This document shows positions 20,890 through 27,472 of a stretch of DNA of 28,445 nucleotides, one piece after another. Below the pieces are notes generated by a model that saw only the letters and a program-made list of their open reading frames with translations, did no database searches and was not told where the DNA came from. Made by a program: the position numbers and the translations under genes. Each line of letters begins with the position of its first letter. The first letter of the stretch is position 1. Origin of the DNA: an uncultured Prevotellaceae bacterium (GTDB lineage: Bacteria > Bacteroidota > Bacteroidia > Bacteroidales > Bacteroidaceae). Location of the stretch: positions 1 through 28,445 of the forward strand of contig CAMJAO010000004.1 in the NCBI GenBank assembly GCA_946403615.1, given 5' to 3'.

Positions 20890-20966
20890 ACCTCTCACCT
20901 CCAACCTCTCACCTCTTACCTCTCACCTCTCACCTCCAACCTCTCACCTCCAACCTCTCACCTCTA
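20890..20966 (-). repeat. Inverted partner of the heptamer array
   Basis: Units of ctcacct/cttacct, some separated by ccaac, are the reverse complement of the array at 20723-20785. The stretch 20787-20889 between them holds no gene or clear motif. The rest of the 390-bp gap up to 21095 carries the aquaporin promoter. Confidence 0.85.
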
Positions 20967-20993
20967 TAAATTTTAACTTTTTTCTTCAAAATA

Positions 20994-21025
20994 TTTGCGG
21001 ATTTAAAATAAATTTGCTAATTTTG
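20994..21025 (+). promoter_or_regulatory. Promoter of aqpZ
   Basis: TTTG (20994-20997), N20, TAATTTTG (21018-21025) is a full match. The start codon is about 65 bases downstream of the predicted start site. Confidence 0.88.
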
Positions 21026-21095
21026 CGTTGTTTTTAAGAGATTTATTCAATCTGTTATTATCAATCGATTTTTATTCATCTAAATCCATAAATCT

Positions 21096-21785
21096 ATGAA
21101 AAAGTATTTGGCAGAATTGTTCGGTACATTCGTACTGACATTGTTAGGCTGCGGTGCAGCAGTGAGTTTGAATTGTGGCCATGACGCCGCTTCTGTTGTG
21201 GGTACTGCTTTCGCTTTCGGTCTGGCTGTTGTGGCTATGGCTTACACCATCGGTGGTATCAGTGGTTGCCACATCAACCCCGCCATTACCCTCGGTGTGT
21301 TCCTCAGCGGACGTATGAGTGGTAAGGATGCAGGTATGTATATCGTATTCCAGGTGATTGGCGCCATCATAGCCGCCGCCGTGCTCGCAGGCATCGTTTC
21401 TACTGTGCCCGAGGCAAGTATCACCATGGGAGCAGGTGCTCATCACACAGGTGCTAATGCTTGTGCCGCTGGCACTACCAACGGTCTGATTGTCGAGATT
21501 GTGCTCACCTTCATCTTTGTGATGGTGGTCCTGGGCGCTACCTCACGCACTAATGGTGCAACCAACAACTTCGCCGGTCTGGCTATCGGTCTGAGCCTGG
21601 TGCTCATCCACTTGGTAGGCATCAACTTCACTGGCACATCCGTCAACCCTGCCCGTTCTATCGGTCCGGCTCTCTTCGAGGGTGGCAAAGCACTGTCCGA
21701 CCTCTGGGTATTCATCGTTGGTCCGTTCATCGGTGGTGCCTTGGCTGCAGTCGTTTGGAAATGCATCGGTTCTGACGAGAAGTAA
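21096..21785 (+). CDS. aqpZ: Aquaporin Z, water channel
   Basis: The 229-residue protein is a full-length MIP-family channel with six membrane helices and both NPA loops: NPA 61-63 in GCHINPAITLG and NPA 184-186 in SVNPARSIGPAL. The selectivity-filter positions match E. coli AqpZ (F43, H174, T183, R189) with a constant two-residue shift: Phe41, His172, Thr181 and Arg187. That set is water-selective and argues against a glycerol facilitator. It acts in the inner membrane. The codon choice favours GGT, GCT and TCT more than neighbouring genes, as in fba, consistent with high expression. It has its own promoter and terminator. Confidence 0.96.
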   Translation: MKKYLAELFGTFVLTLLGCGAAVSLNCGHDAASVVGTAFAFGLAVVAMAYTIGGISGCHINPAITLGVFLSGRMSGKDAGMYIVFQVIGAIIAAAVLAGIVSTVPEASITMGAGAHHTGANACAAGTTNGLIVEIVLTFIFVMVVLGATSRTNGATNNFAGLAIGLSLVLIHLVGINFTGTSVNPARSIGPALFEGGKALSDLWVFIVGPFIGGALAAVVWKCIGSDEK

Positions 21786-21823
21786 GATTTCGTTTTTGGG
21801 GAGCGGAGAATAGAGGGTAAGGA

Positions 21824-21860
21824 GCAGGAGAAATGTCTTTCAATGAGACAATTCTCTTGC
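21824..21860 (+). terminator. Hairpin terminator after aqpZ
   Basis: Two 15-bp arms (gcaggagaaatgtct / agacaattctcttgc) pair with two mismatches around a 7-base loop, then a T-rich tract (ttctttctttttttt). It belongs to the same hairpin type as 17857-17909 and 24501-24551. The rest of the gap to 22139 holds a C/G-rich repeat fragment (about 21896-21929) and the fba promoter. Confidence 0.8.
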
Positions 21861-22052
21861 TTCTTTCTTTTTTTTGCTTATTTTCCACCCTTGCCTCCTT
21901 CTCCCTCCTTTTGGAAGGGTAGGGGGTGTCATTGTTAATGCCGATTTGGGTTAAATGTCAAACGCAGATAGCAAAACGGGAGTGGGGTGCCCTGCAGCGG
22001 GTTGATATAATGATTTTTAACCTAAATAGCCCGTGAAAAACAGTGCGAATCT

Positions 22053-22083
22053 TTTGAAATGAGGCGATAATTTGTTAATTTTG
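22053..22083 (+). promoter_or_regulatory. Promoter of fba
   Basis: TTTG (22053-22056), N19, TAATTTTG (22076-22083) matches the consensus. The leader to the ATG at 22140 is about 50 bases. Confidence 0.85.
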
Positions 22084-22139
22084 CACCCGAATAATAGCAA
22101 ATAAATCATTCATTCAAAATAATTATTATTCTTACAACT

Positions 22140-23144
22140 ATGGTAGATTACAAAACTCTCGGCCTGGTAAACACCAAAGAGATGTTTGCCCGCGCTATCA
22201 ACGGTGGTTATGCCATCCCCGCTTTCAACTTCAACAACATGGAGCAGTTGCAAGCCATTATCAAGGCTTCCAGCGACCTGAAAAGCCCCGTGATCCTGCA
22301 GGTGTCGAAAGGTGCCCGCAATTATGCTAACGCCACACTGCTGCGCTACATGGCACAGGGTGCTGTGGAATATGCTAAGGAGTTGGGTTGCGAGCATCCT
22401 GAAATCGCTCTGCACCTTGACCATGGTGACAGTTTCGAAACCTGTAAGAGCTGCATCGACTCTGGTTTCTCTTCAGTGATGATCGACGGTTCTTCTCTTC
22501 CTTACGAGGAGAATATCGCCCTGACTAAGAAAGTGGTGGAGTATGCACATCAGTTCGACGTGACTGTCGAGGCTGAACTCGGTGTGCTCGCTGGTGTGGA
22601 AGACGAAGTGGTGGCCGCTGAGTCTCATTATACCAAACCCGAAGAGGTGATTGACTTCGCTACCCGTACAGGTTGCGACTCTCTCGCTATCTCTATCGGT
22701 ACAAGCCATGGTGCATACAAGTTCACTCCCGAGCAGTGCACACGCGACCCGAAGACTGGCAAACTCGTTCCTCCTCCATTGGCATTCGATGTTCTCGACG
22801 CTGTAATGGAGAAACTGCCCGGTTTCCCCATCGTGCTCCACGGTTCTTCTTCTGTTCCCCAGGAGTATGTTGACATCATCAATGAGTACGGCGGCAAACT
22901 GCCCGACGCAGTGGGTATCCCCGAGGAGCAACTCCGCAAGGCTTCTAAGAGCGCCGTTTGTAAGATCAACATCGACTCTGACTCACGTCTGGCCTTCACC
23001 GCTGCTGTGCGCAAGGTGCTGCATGACAAACCCGGAGAGTTTGATCCCCGTAAGTTCTGCGGTCCCGCTCGCGACGAGATGGAGAAGATGTACAAGCACA
23101 AGATCATCGACGTGCTCGGTTCTGACAACAAACTGGCTGAGTAA
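22140..23144 (+). CDS. fba: Class II fructose-bisphosphate aldolase
   Basis: The 334-residue enzyme cleaves fructose 1,6-bisphosphate in glycolysis, or makes it in gluconeogenesis, with Zn2+. Class II features are clear: catalytic Asp94 and metal ligand His95 in LHLDHGD (91-97), Glu in VEAELG (143-148), and the zinc-binding histidines His190 (IGTSHGAYKF) and His234 (VLHGSSSVP). A longer active-site strand INIDSDSRLAF follows near residue 280. The length is normal. The codon bias resembles that of aqpZ and indicates strong expression. It has its own promoter and no operon partner. Confidence 0.97.
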   Translation: MVDYKTLGLVNTKEMFARAINGGYAIPAFNFNNMEQLQAIIKASSDLKSPVILQVSKGARNYANATLLRYMAQGAVEYAKELGCEHPEIALHLDHGDSFETCKSCIDSGFSSVMIDGSSLPYEENIALTKKVVEYAHQFDVTVEAELGVLAGVEDEVVAAESHYTKPEEVIDFATRTGCDSLAISIGTSHGAYKFTPEQCTRDPKTGKLVPPPLAFDVLDAVMEKLPGFPIVLHGSSSVPQEYVDIINEYGGKLPDAVGIPEEQLRKASKSAVCKINIDSDSRLAFTAAVRKVLHDKPGEFDPRKFCGPARDEMEKMYKHKIIDVLGSDNKLAE

Positions 23145-23167
23145 TATCACCGTTTACTACATCATCG

Positions 23168-23198
23168 CAGATGGCTGTCCTTCTCAGGCAGCCATCTG
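23168..23198 (+). terminator. Terminator of fba
   Basis: A perfect 10-bp stem (cagatggctg / cagccatctg) encloses an 11-base loop and is followed by ttggtttt. The T tract is short, so strength is uncertain. Confidence 0.7.
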
Positions 23199-23292
23199 TT
23201 GGTTTTAGGGTGCAGGCACCCTTGAGATGTTTTGTATAGGTAACCAATTCTAAAAAAACTTGCAAAATAGTGCTGATTTCAGTTTTTTTGTG

Positions 23293-23300
23293 TAAGTTTG
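23293..23300 (+). promoter_or_regulatory. -7 promoter element of the SASA-type esterase gene
   Basis: TAAGTTTG followed by C fits the -7 consensus; no good -33 is visible. Transcription would begin near 23307, so the start codon is the ATG at 23333 and not the longer frame from 23270. Confidence 0.6.
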
Positions 23301-23332
23301 CAGACATAGAATCAATCAAACACGAAATCTGT

Positions 23333-24448
23333 ATGAAAATCCTGAAGAAACTATTTGCGGCCACGATGATGATGGCTTGTCCGGTGAGCATGGCCGCACA
23401 AGATGAGAATTTCTACATCTTCCTGTGTATAGGACAGTCAAACATGGTGGGGCAGGGCGAAATCACAAAGGCCGACAAACAGGATGTGAGCGACCGGTTC
23501 CTCAGTCTGTCTGCCGTCAACGGCAAAGACCGTAAGTTGGGTCAATGGCGCAAGGCTGTGCCGCCTCTCTGCCGCGAAGACACCAAGTATTCATTAGTGG
23601 ATTACTTCGGACGTACGATGCTCGAAAACCTGCCTGAGAAGGCGCGCGTGGGTGTTATCCACATCGCCGTGGATGGCTGTGGCATCGACCTGTTCGACAA
23701 AGACCTCTGCCGTCAGTACGTCGCCAATGTGAAGCAAGACTGGATGAAGAAAGAGATAGCCGCCTATGACGGCAATCCCTACCAGCGCCTGATACAACTG
23801 GCTGAGATGGCTCAGGAGGAGGGCGACATACGCGGTATCCTGCTCCATCAGGGCGAGACCGACGCCTACAACGACGAGTGGATACGCAAGGTGAAGAAAA
23901 TCTATAATGACATCATCCATGACCTGGATCTTGACCCTGTGAAAGTGCCGCTGATAGCAGGCGAAGCCGTGGGTGAAGACCAGAATGGCATCTGCGCTCA
24001 CGCCAATCCCACCATCAACCGTCTGCCTATCGGTTTCCAGCAGTGCTCTGTGGTGTCATCGAAAGGCTGTCAGGCTGGTCCCGACCGTTTGCATTTTACA
24101 GCCGACGGTTATCGTGAACTGGGTCGCCGTTACGCGGTGAAAATGTTGCAGGCGCTCGGTTATGAGTTGACCGACCATCGTGTACAGGTCATCGAGCCCA
24201 ATAATACGCCTACAATCGACGTCACAGCCAGCATCGACGACAGCGGTATCTTCTTTGCACAGGCCGATGGTCCGCTGCAGAAAGTGAATGTGGTCAGTTA
24301 CTCGGGTCAGACACTTACCACTATCAATTGCAACGGCAAAGAGACATTCACATTCAATACCTTGGAATATCCTGACGAGAATAAACTCGTGTTCGTATTC
24401 TACGGACAAAACGGAGCCATTGAGTCATTGGAGTTAAATAGGCGCTAA
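23333..24448 (+). CDS. Secreted SASA-type carbohydrate acetylesterase (CE6-like)
   Basis: The 371-residue protein starts with a signal peptide (MKILKKLF to about VSMAAQ, residue 23). The SGNH fold of the sialate O-acetylesterase/acetylxylan esterase family (PF03629-like) follows: Ser36 in CIGQSNMVGQG, the family motif LLHQGETDAYND (170-181), and the C-terminal Asp251-His254 pair in GPDRLHFTADGYRELG. After the catalytic domain (to about 280) comes a 90-residue beta-rich tail (for example VNVVSYSGQTLTTI) that may be a carbohydrate-binding or secretion-related module; I cannot name it. It probably removes acetyl groups from xylan or similar glycans and complements the CE2 and GH43 enzymes upstream. 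Confidence 0.85.
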   Translation: MKILKKLFAATMMMACPVSMAAQDENFYIFLCIGQSNMVGQGEITKADKQDVSDRFLSLSAVNGKDRKLGQWRKAVPPLCREDTKYSLVDYFGRTMLENLPEKARVGVIHIAVDGCGIDLFDKDLCRQYVANVKQDWMKKEIAAYDGNPYQRLIQLAEMAQEEGDIRGILLHQGETDAYNDEWIRKVKKIYNDIIHDLDLDPVKVPLIAGEAVGEDQNGICAHANPTINRLPIGFQQCSVVSSKGCQAGPDRLHFTADGYRELGRRYAVKMLQALGYELTDHRVQVIEPNNTPTIDVTASIDDSGIFFAQADGPLQKVNVVSYSGQTLTTINCNGKETFTFNTLEYPDENKLVFVFYGQNGAIESLELNRR

Positions 24449-24500
24449 GACCCAACCATGACCCTTCCAAGAGGAGGGGAAGAAAATGGGGAAAAACAAG

Positions 24501-24551
24501 CAGGGGGCAAGAGATTACTTTTCAAATGAAGTACTATTCTCTTGCCCCCTG
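24501..24551. terminator. Long hairpin between the convergent esterase and nnr genes
   Basis: A perfect 14-bp outer stem (cagggggcaagaga / tctcttgccccctg) has a second inner stem (tactt / aagta). T-rich sequence follows on the plus strand. It lies between two convergent genes and belongs to the same hairpin type as 17857-17909 and 21824-21860. Confidence 0.75.
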
Positions 24552-24572
24552 TTCCTTGTTTCTAGTCTCTAC

Positions 24573-26084
24573 TTATTTCTCTAATTCCAAAAATGCTTTG
24601 GGCAGATACTGGATGATGTCGCTAGCCGTGAGGCTTTCTTTACCCAGTTCTTTGGCAGCCAAGTCGCCGGCCAGACCATGCAGATACATGCCCAGTTTGC
24701 AGGCAGCCGCTTGTTGATAGCCGCGTGCGAGCAATCCGGTGATAATGCCGGTGAGCACATCACCGCTGCCTGCTGTAGCCATGCCGGAGTTGCCGGTAGA
24801 GTTGAACACCACCTGTCCGTCGGGCATACACAGCGCACTGTGATGTCCTTTCAGCAACACATAGGCTTGCAGATGCCGCGACAGTTCGCGTGCTTTGGTG
24901 AACAGTTCGAAATCGCTGTTATAGTGGTTGCCGTCCAGACGCTCCATCTCTTTGGGATGGGGCGTGAGAATGATTTCTTTGGGCAGTTGTTGCATCCATG
25001 CGCGGTGACTGGCAAGGATGTTGAGCGCGTCGGCATCAGCCACGATAGGGGCTTTCGTGCGCCTTAATTGTCCTATCAGCGCGATAGCGGTTTCCTCGGC
25101 GGTGCCGATGCCCGGTCCGATGCCGAGGGCGTCGCACTCAGAGGTGTCTACCGACTCCGAGAACCGCGCGTTGTCGTTGTCGAGTTGTACCATTGCCTCG
25201 GGGATGGACATCTGCATCACGGCATAATTGTTGCGGGGAGTGTGTACGGTCAGTTTGCCAACTCCGGCTCTCATGCAAGCACGCGCAGCCAGGATGGCCG
25301 CTCCCGACATGCCGTAACTGCCGGCGATAATCATGGCGTGTCCCATGCTGCCCTTGTGCGTGAAATCGTCGCGTTTCAACATCAGCGCCTTGGCGTCGTC
25401 GGCCTCCATCATGCTGTACTGCGTCGGCGTGTTCTCAATATATTGTTGCGACAATCCGATATTGAGAATGCGCAATTTGCCGATATATTGCTGTGCGTCG
25501 GCGAAGAAGAACGCAATCTTGCGTGTCTGGATGGTCAGCGTCATGTCGGCCTGCACGATGTTGGCGTGGATGTTATTGCTATTGTCCTCGCACAAGAGGC
25601 CTGAGGGGATGTCGATGCTCACCACTTGCGCCGGCGACTGGTTGATGTATTTCACCAGCGAGGCGAATCCGCCCGCGAGGGGTTTGTCCAGCCCGGTGCC
25701 AAACAGTCCGTCGATGACCAGCATATCAGCCTCGAGTTGTGGCGGGTCAAATTCCTTGGTCACCTCCACGAACGTGTCAATCTTGTTGGAGAGACGGTCG
25801 CGGTTGATGGTGCAGTCGGCCGAAAGTTTGTTATAAATATTGAACAGATAGACGGACACATTATAACCTTCGTCATGAAGCAGACGTGCCACAGCCAGCG
25901 CGTCGCCGCCATTGTTGCCGGGACCGGCAAAAACGACAACGGGAGTCTGTGCGGACCATTCTTCGGTGATGGTCCGGGTGATACACTTAGCGGCACGTTC
26001 CATCAAATCAATCGATTTAATCGGCTCATGCTCAATGGTATATTGATCTAGCTCATGCAACTGAGCAGCGGTAAATAGTTTCAT
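24573..26084 (-). CDS. nnr: Bifunctional NAD(P)H-hydrate epimerase / ADP-dependent dehydratase
   Basis: The 503-residue enzyme repairs hydrated NADH and NADPH. The N-terminal epimerase (YjeF-N, about 1-215) shows the phosphate loop FAGPGNNGGDALAVARLL (52-69) and Asp126 in VIDGLFGTGL. The C-terminal dehydratase (YjeF-C, about 225-503) is a ribokinase-like fold with IIAGSYGMSGAAILAARA (252-269), GIGPGIG (321-327), DADALNIL (350-357), TPHPKEM (374-380) and the ATP-side motif GNSGMATAGSGDVLTG (431-446) with catalytic Asp442. Length and two-domain order are those of bacterial Nnr. It is monocistronic, convergent with the esterase gene and divergent from hpt-adk. Confidence 0.96.
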   Translation of the reverse strand: MKLFTAAQLHELDQYTIEHEPIKSIDLMERAAKCITRTITEEWSAQTPVVVFAGPGNNGGDALAVARLLHDEGYNVSVYLFNIYNKLSADCTINRDRLSNKIDTFVEVTKEFDPPQLEADMLVIDGLFGTGLDKPLAGGFASLVKYINQSPAQVVSIDIPSGLLCEDNSNNIHANIVQADMTLTIQTRKIAFFFADAQQYIGKLRILNIGLSQQYIENTPTQYSMMEADDAKALMLKRDDFTHKGSMGHAMIIAGSYGMSGAAILAARACMRAGVGKLTVHTPRNNYAVMQMSIPEAMVQLDNDNARFSESVDTSECDALGIGPGIGTAEETAIALIGQLRRTKAPIVADADALNILASHRAWMQQLPKEIILTPHPKEMERLDGNHYNSDFELFTKARELSRHLQAYVLLKGHHSALCMPDGQVVFNSTGNSGMATAGSGDVLTGIITGLLARGYQQAAACKLGMYLHGLAGDLAAKELGKESLTASDIIQYLPKAFLELEK

Positions 26085-26091
26085 ACGGCGG

Positions 26092-26099
26092 CAAAATTA
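26092..26099 (-). promoter_or_regulatory. -7 promoter element of nnr
   Basis: Minus-strand TAATTTTG followed by C fits the consensus but is only 8 bp from the annotated ATG, which would give an almost leaderless mRNA. Either that is so, or the true start is further inside. Confidence 0.5.
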
Positions 26100-26143
26100 C
26101 AAAATAAATAGCAAATGATGACCATTATTTACAGGATAATTTG

Positions 26144-26151
26144 TAAATTTG
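26144..26151 (+). promoter_or_regulatory. -7 promoter element of hpt-adk
   Basis: TAAATTTG followed by C fits the consensus 22 bp before the ATG. No strong -33 is seen. The element is divergent from the nnr promoter. Confidence 0.6.
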
Positions 26152-26172
26152 CAGAAATTAATCTAAACTACT

Positions 26173-27288
26173 ATGGGTATCATAAAAATTAAAGACAAAT
26201 TTTTCAAGATTTCCGTTCCTGAAGAGGAAATCCTGAAACATGTGGACGAGGTGGCACAACAAATCAACAGAGACATGGCAGGGAAGAACCCGCTTCTGTT
26301 GGCCGTCCTCAATGGAGCATTCGTCTTTGCTGCCGACTTGATGCGGAGGATCACCATCCCTTGTGAGATTTCTTTCGTGAAATTGGCATCTTATCAAGGC
26401 ACGACTTCTACAGGTAAGGTCACAGAGGTGCTCGGCATCAATGAAGACCTGACGGGCAGAACCATCATCATTGTCGAGGATATCGTAGAGTCGGGTCTTA
26501 CCATGCAGCGCATGATAGAGTCGCTCGGCACACGTCATCCCGAGTCTGTACATATCTGTACGCTCCTGCTCAAGCCCGAAAAATTGCAGGTTCCTCTCGA
26601 TATCAGGTATGTGGCTATGCGCATACCCAATGATTTTATCCTCGGCTACGGTCTTGACTATGACCAGCAGGCTCGCGGATTGAAAGACATTTATACATTA
26701 GTGGATCAATTACCTATGAGAAATATTGTTATTTTTGGAGCCCCGGGTTCTGGTAAAGGAACCCAGAGCGATTTGTTGATAGAGAAATATGGGCTCAACC
26801 ACATCTCCACAGGCGATGTGCTGCGTAGTGAAATCAAGGCTGGTACTGAACTGGGAAAGACCGCCAAGGAGTATATTGACAAAGGCCAACTGATACCCGA
26901 CGAGTTGATGGTCAGCATCCTCGCATCGGTCTACGACGGCTTTGGCAAGGAGCATCCGGGCGTCATCTTCGACGGTTTCCCGCGCACCATCCCGCAGGCT
27001 GAAGCCCTGAAAGCCATGTTGGCCGAGCGCGGACACAGCATCGCTGCCATGATAGAACTGGATGTGCCCGAAGACGAACTGATGACACGTCTCATCAAAC
27101 GTGGACAGGAGAGCGGACGTTCTGACGACAATGAGGAGACCATCCGCAAACGTCTGGCCGTCTATCACAACCAGACAGCGCCGCTTATCGAGTGGTACGA
27201 GCGCGAAGGACTGCACCGCCACATCAACGGTCTGGGTTCTCTCGACCGTATCTTTGGCGATATCTGCCAAGTGGTGGATGAGTTATAA
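26173..27288 (+). CDS. Hypoxanthine phosphoribosyltransferase - adenylate kinase fusion
   Basis: One 371-residue frame holds two complete enzymes. Residues 1-180 are hypoxanthine(-guanine) phosphoribosyltransferase, with the PRPP loop IIVEDIVESGLTMQRM (99-114), the loop Ser73-Tyr74 and the conserved C-terminal GYGLDYDQQARGLKDIY (158-174). Residues 182-371 are adenylate kinase: P-loop FGAPGSGKGTQ (188-198), NMP motif HISTGDVLR (210-218), FDGFPRT (266-272) and a short LID (RGQESGRSDDNEETIRKRL, 310-328). The two meet at VDQLPMRNIVIFG with almost no linker. Met182 (ATG 26716) is where a separate adk would begin, and an internal start there cannot be excluded. Together they serve purine salvage and AMP/ADP balance. 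Unfused hpt, adk and obg neighbours are known in Bacteroidales. Confidence 0.93.
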   Translation: MGIIKIKDKFFKISVPEEEILKHVDEVAQQINRDMAGKNPLLLAVLNGAFVFAADLMRRITIPCEISFVKLASYQGTTSTGKVTEVLGINEDLTGRTIIIVEDIVESGLTMQRMIESLGTRHPESVHICTLLLKPEKLQVPLDIRYVAMRIPNDFILGYGLDYDQQARGLKDIYTLVDQLPMRNIVIFGAPGSGKGTQSDLLIEKYGLNHISTGDVLRSEIKAGTELGKTAKEYIDKGQLIPDELMVSILASVYDGFGKEHPGVIFDGFPRTIPQAEALKAMLAERGHSIAAMIELDVPEDELMTRLIKRGQESGRSDDNEETIRKRLAVYHNQTAPLIEWYEREGLHRHINGLGSLDRIFGDICQVVDEL

Positions 27289-27320
27289 GGTGCCCCCTTC
27301 TAACTCCCCCAAGTGTGAAA

Positions 27321-27395
27321 TAGGATGCTTAGGTGATTCTAGGAAAGCCTATGTAATCTTAGGAATACCTAGGGAATCCTAGGCATTCCTAGGGT
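27321..27395. repeat. CCTAGG-rich array before obg
   Basis: At least four near-regular words of the form taggaa..cctaggg..tcctagg..ttcctaggg occur within 75 bp, about 10-11 bp apart. It lies between hpt-adk and obg. The preceding 27290-27312 is a C/G-rich repeat remnant (ctaactcccccaag). The spacer up to 27472 also has gttaaagcc words but no clear promoter. Confidence 0.65.
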
Positions 27396-27472
27396 AAAGC
27401 CGTTAAAGCCCTTAACGACTTTAGAAAACAGCCCTTAAACCCTCATCCCTTCAACCCTTTATGTTGTAACTG

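Noticed and set aside
20707..20966. CRISPR array
   Set aside because: The repeats are 7 bp units without unique spacers and appear in both orientations; no cas gene is present.
26716..27288. Separate adenylate kinase gene
   Set aside because: The frame is continuous with Hpt and no ribosome site precedes Met182. An internal start remains possible but the fusion is the simpler call.
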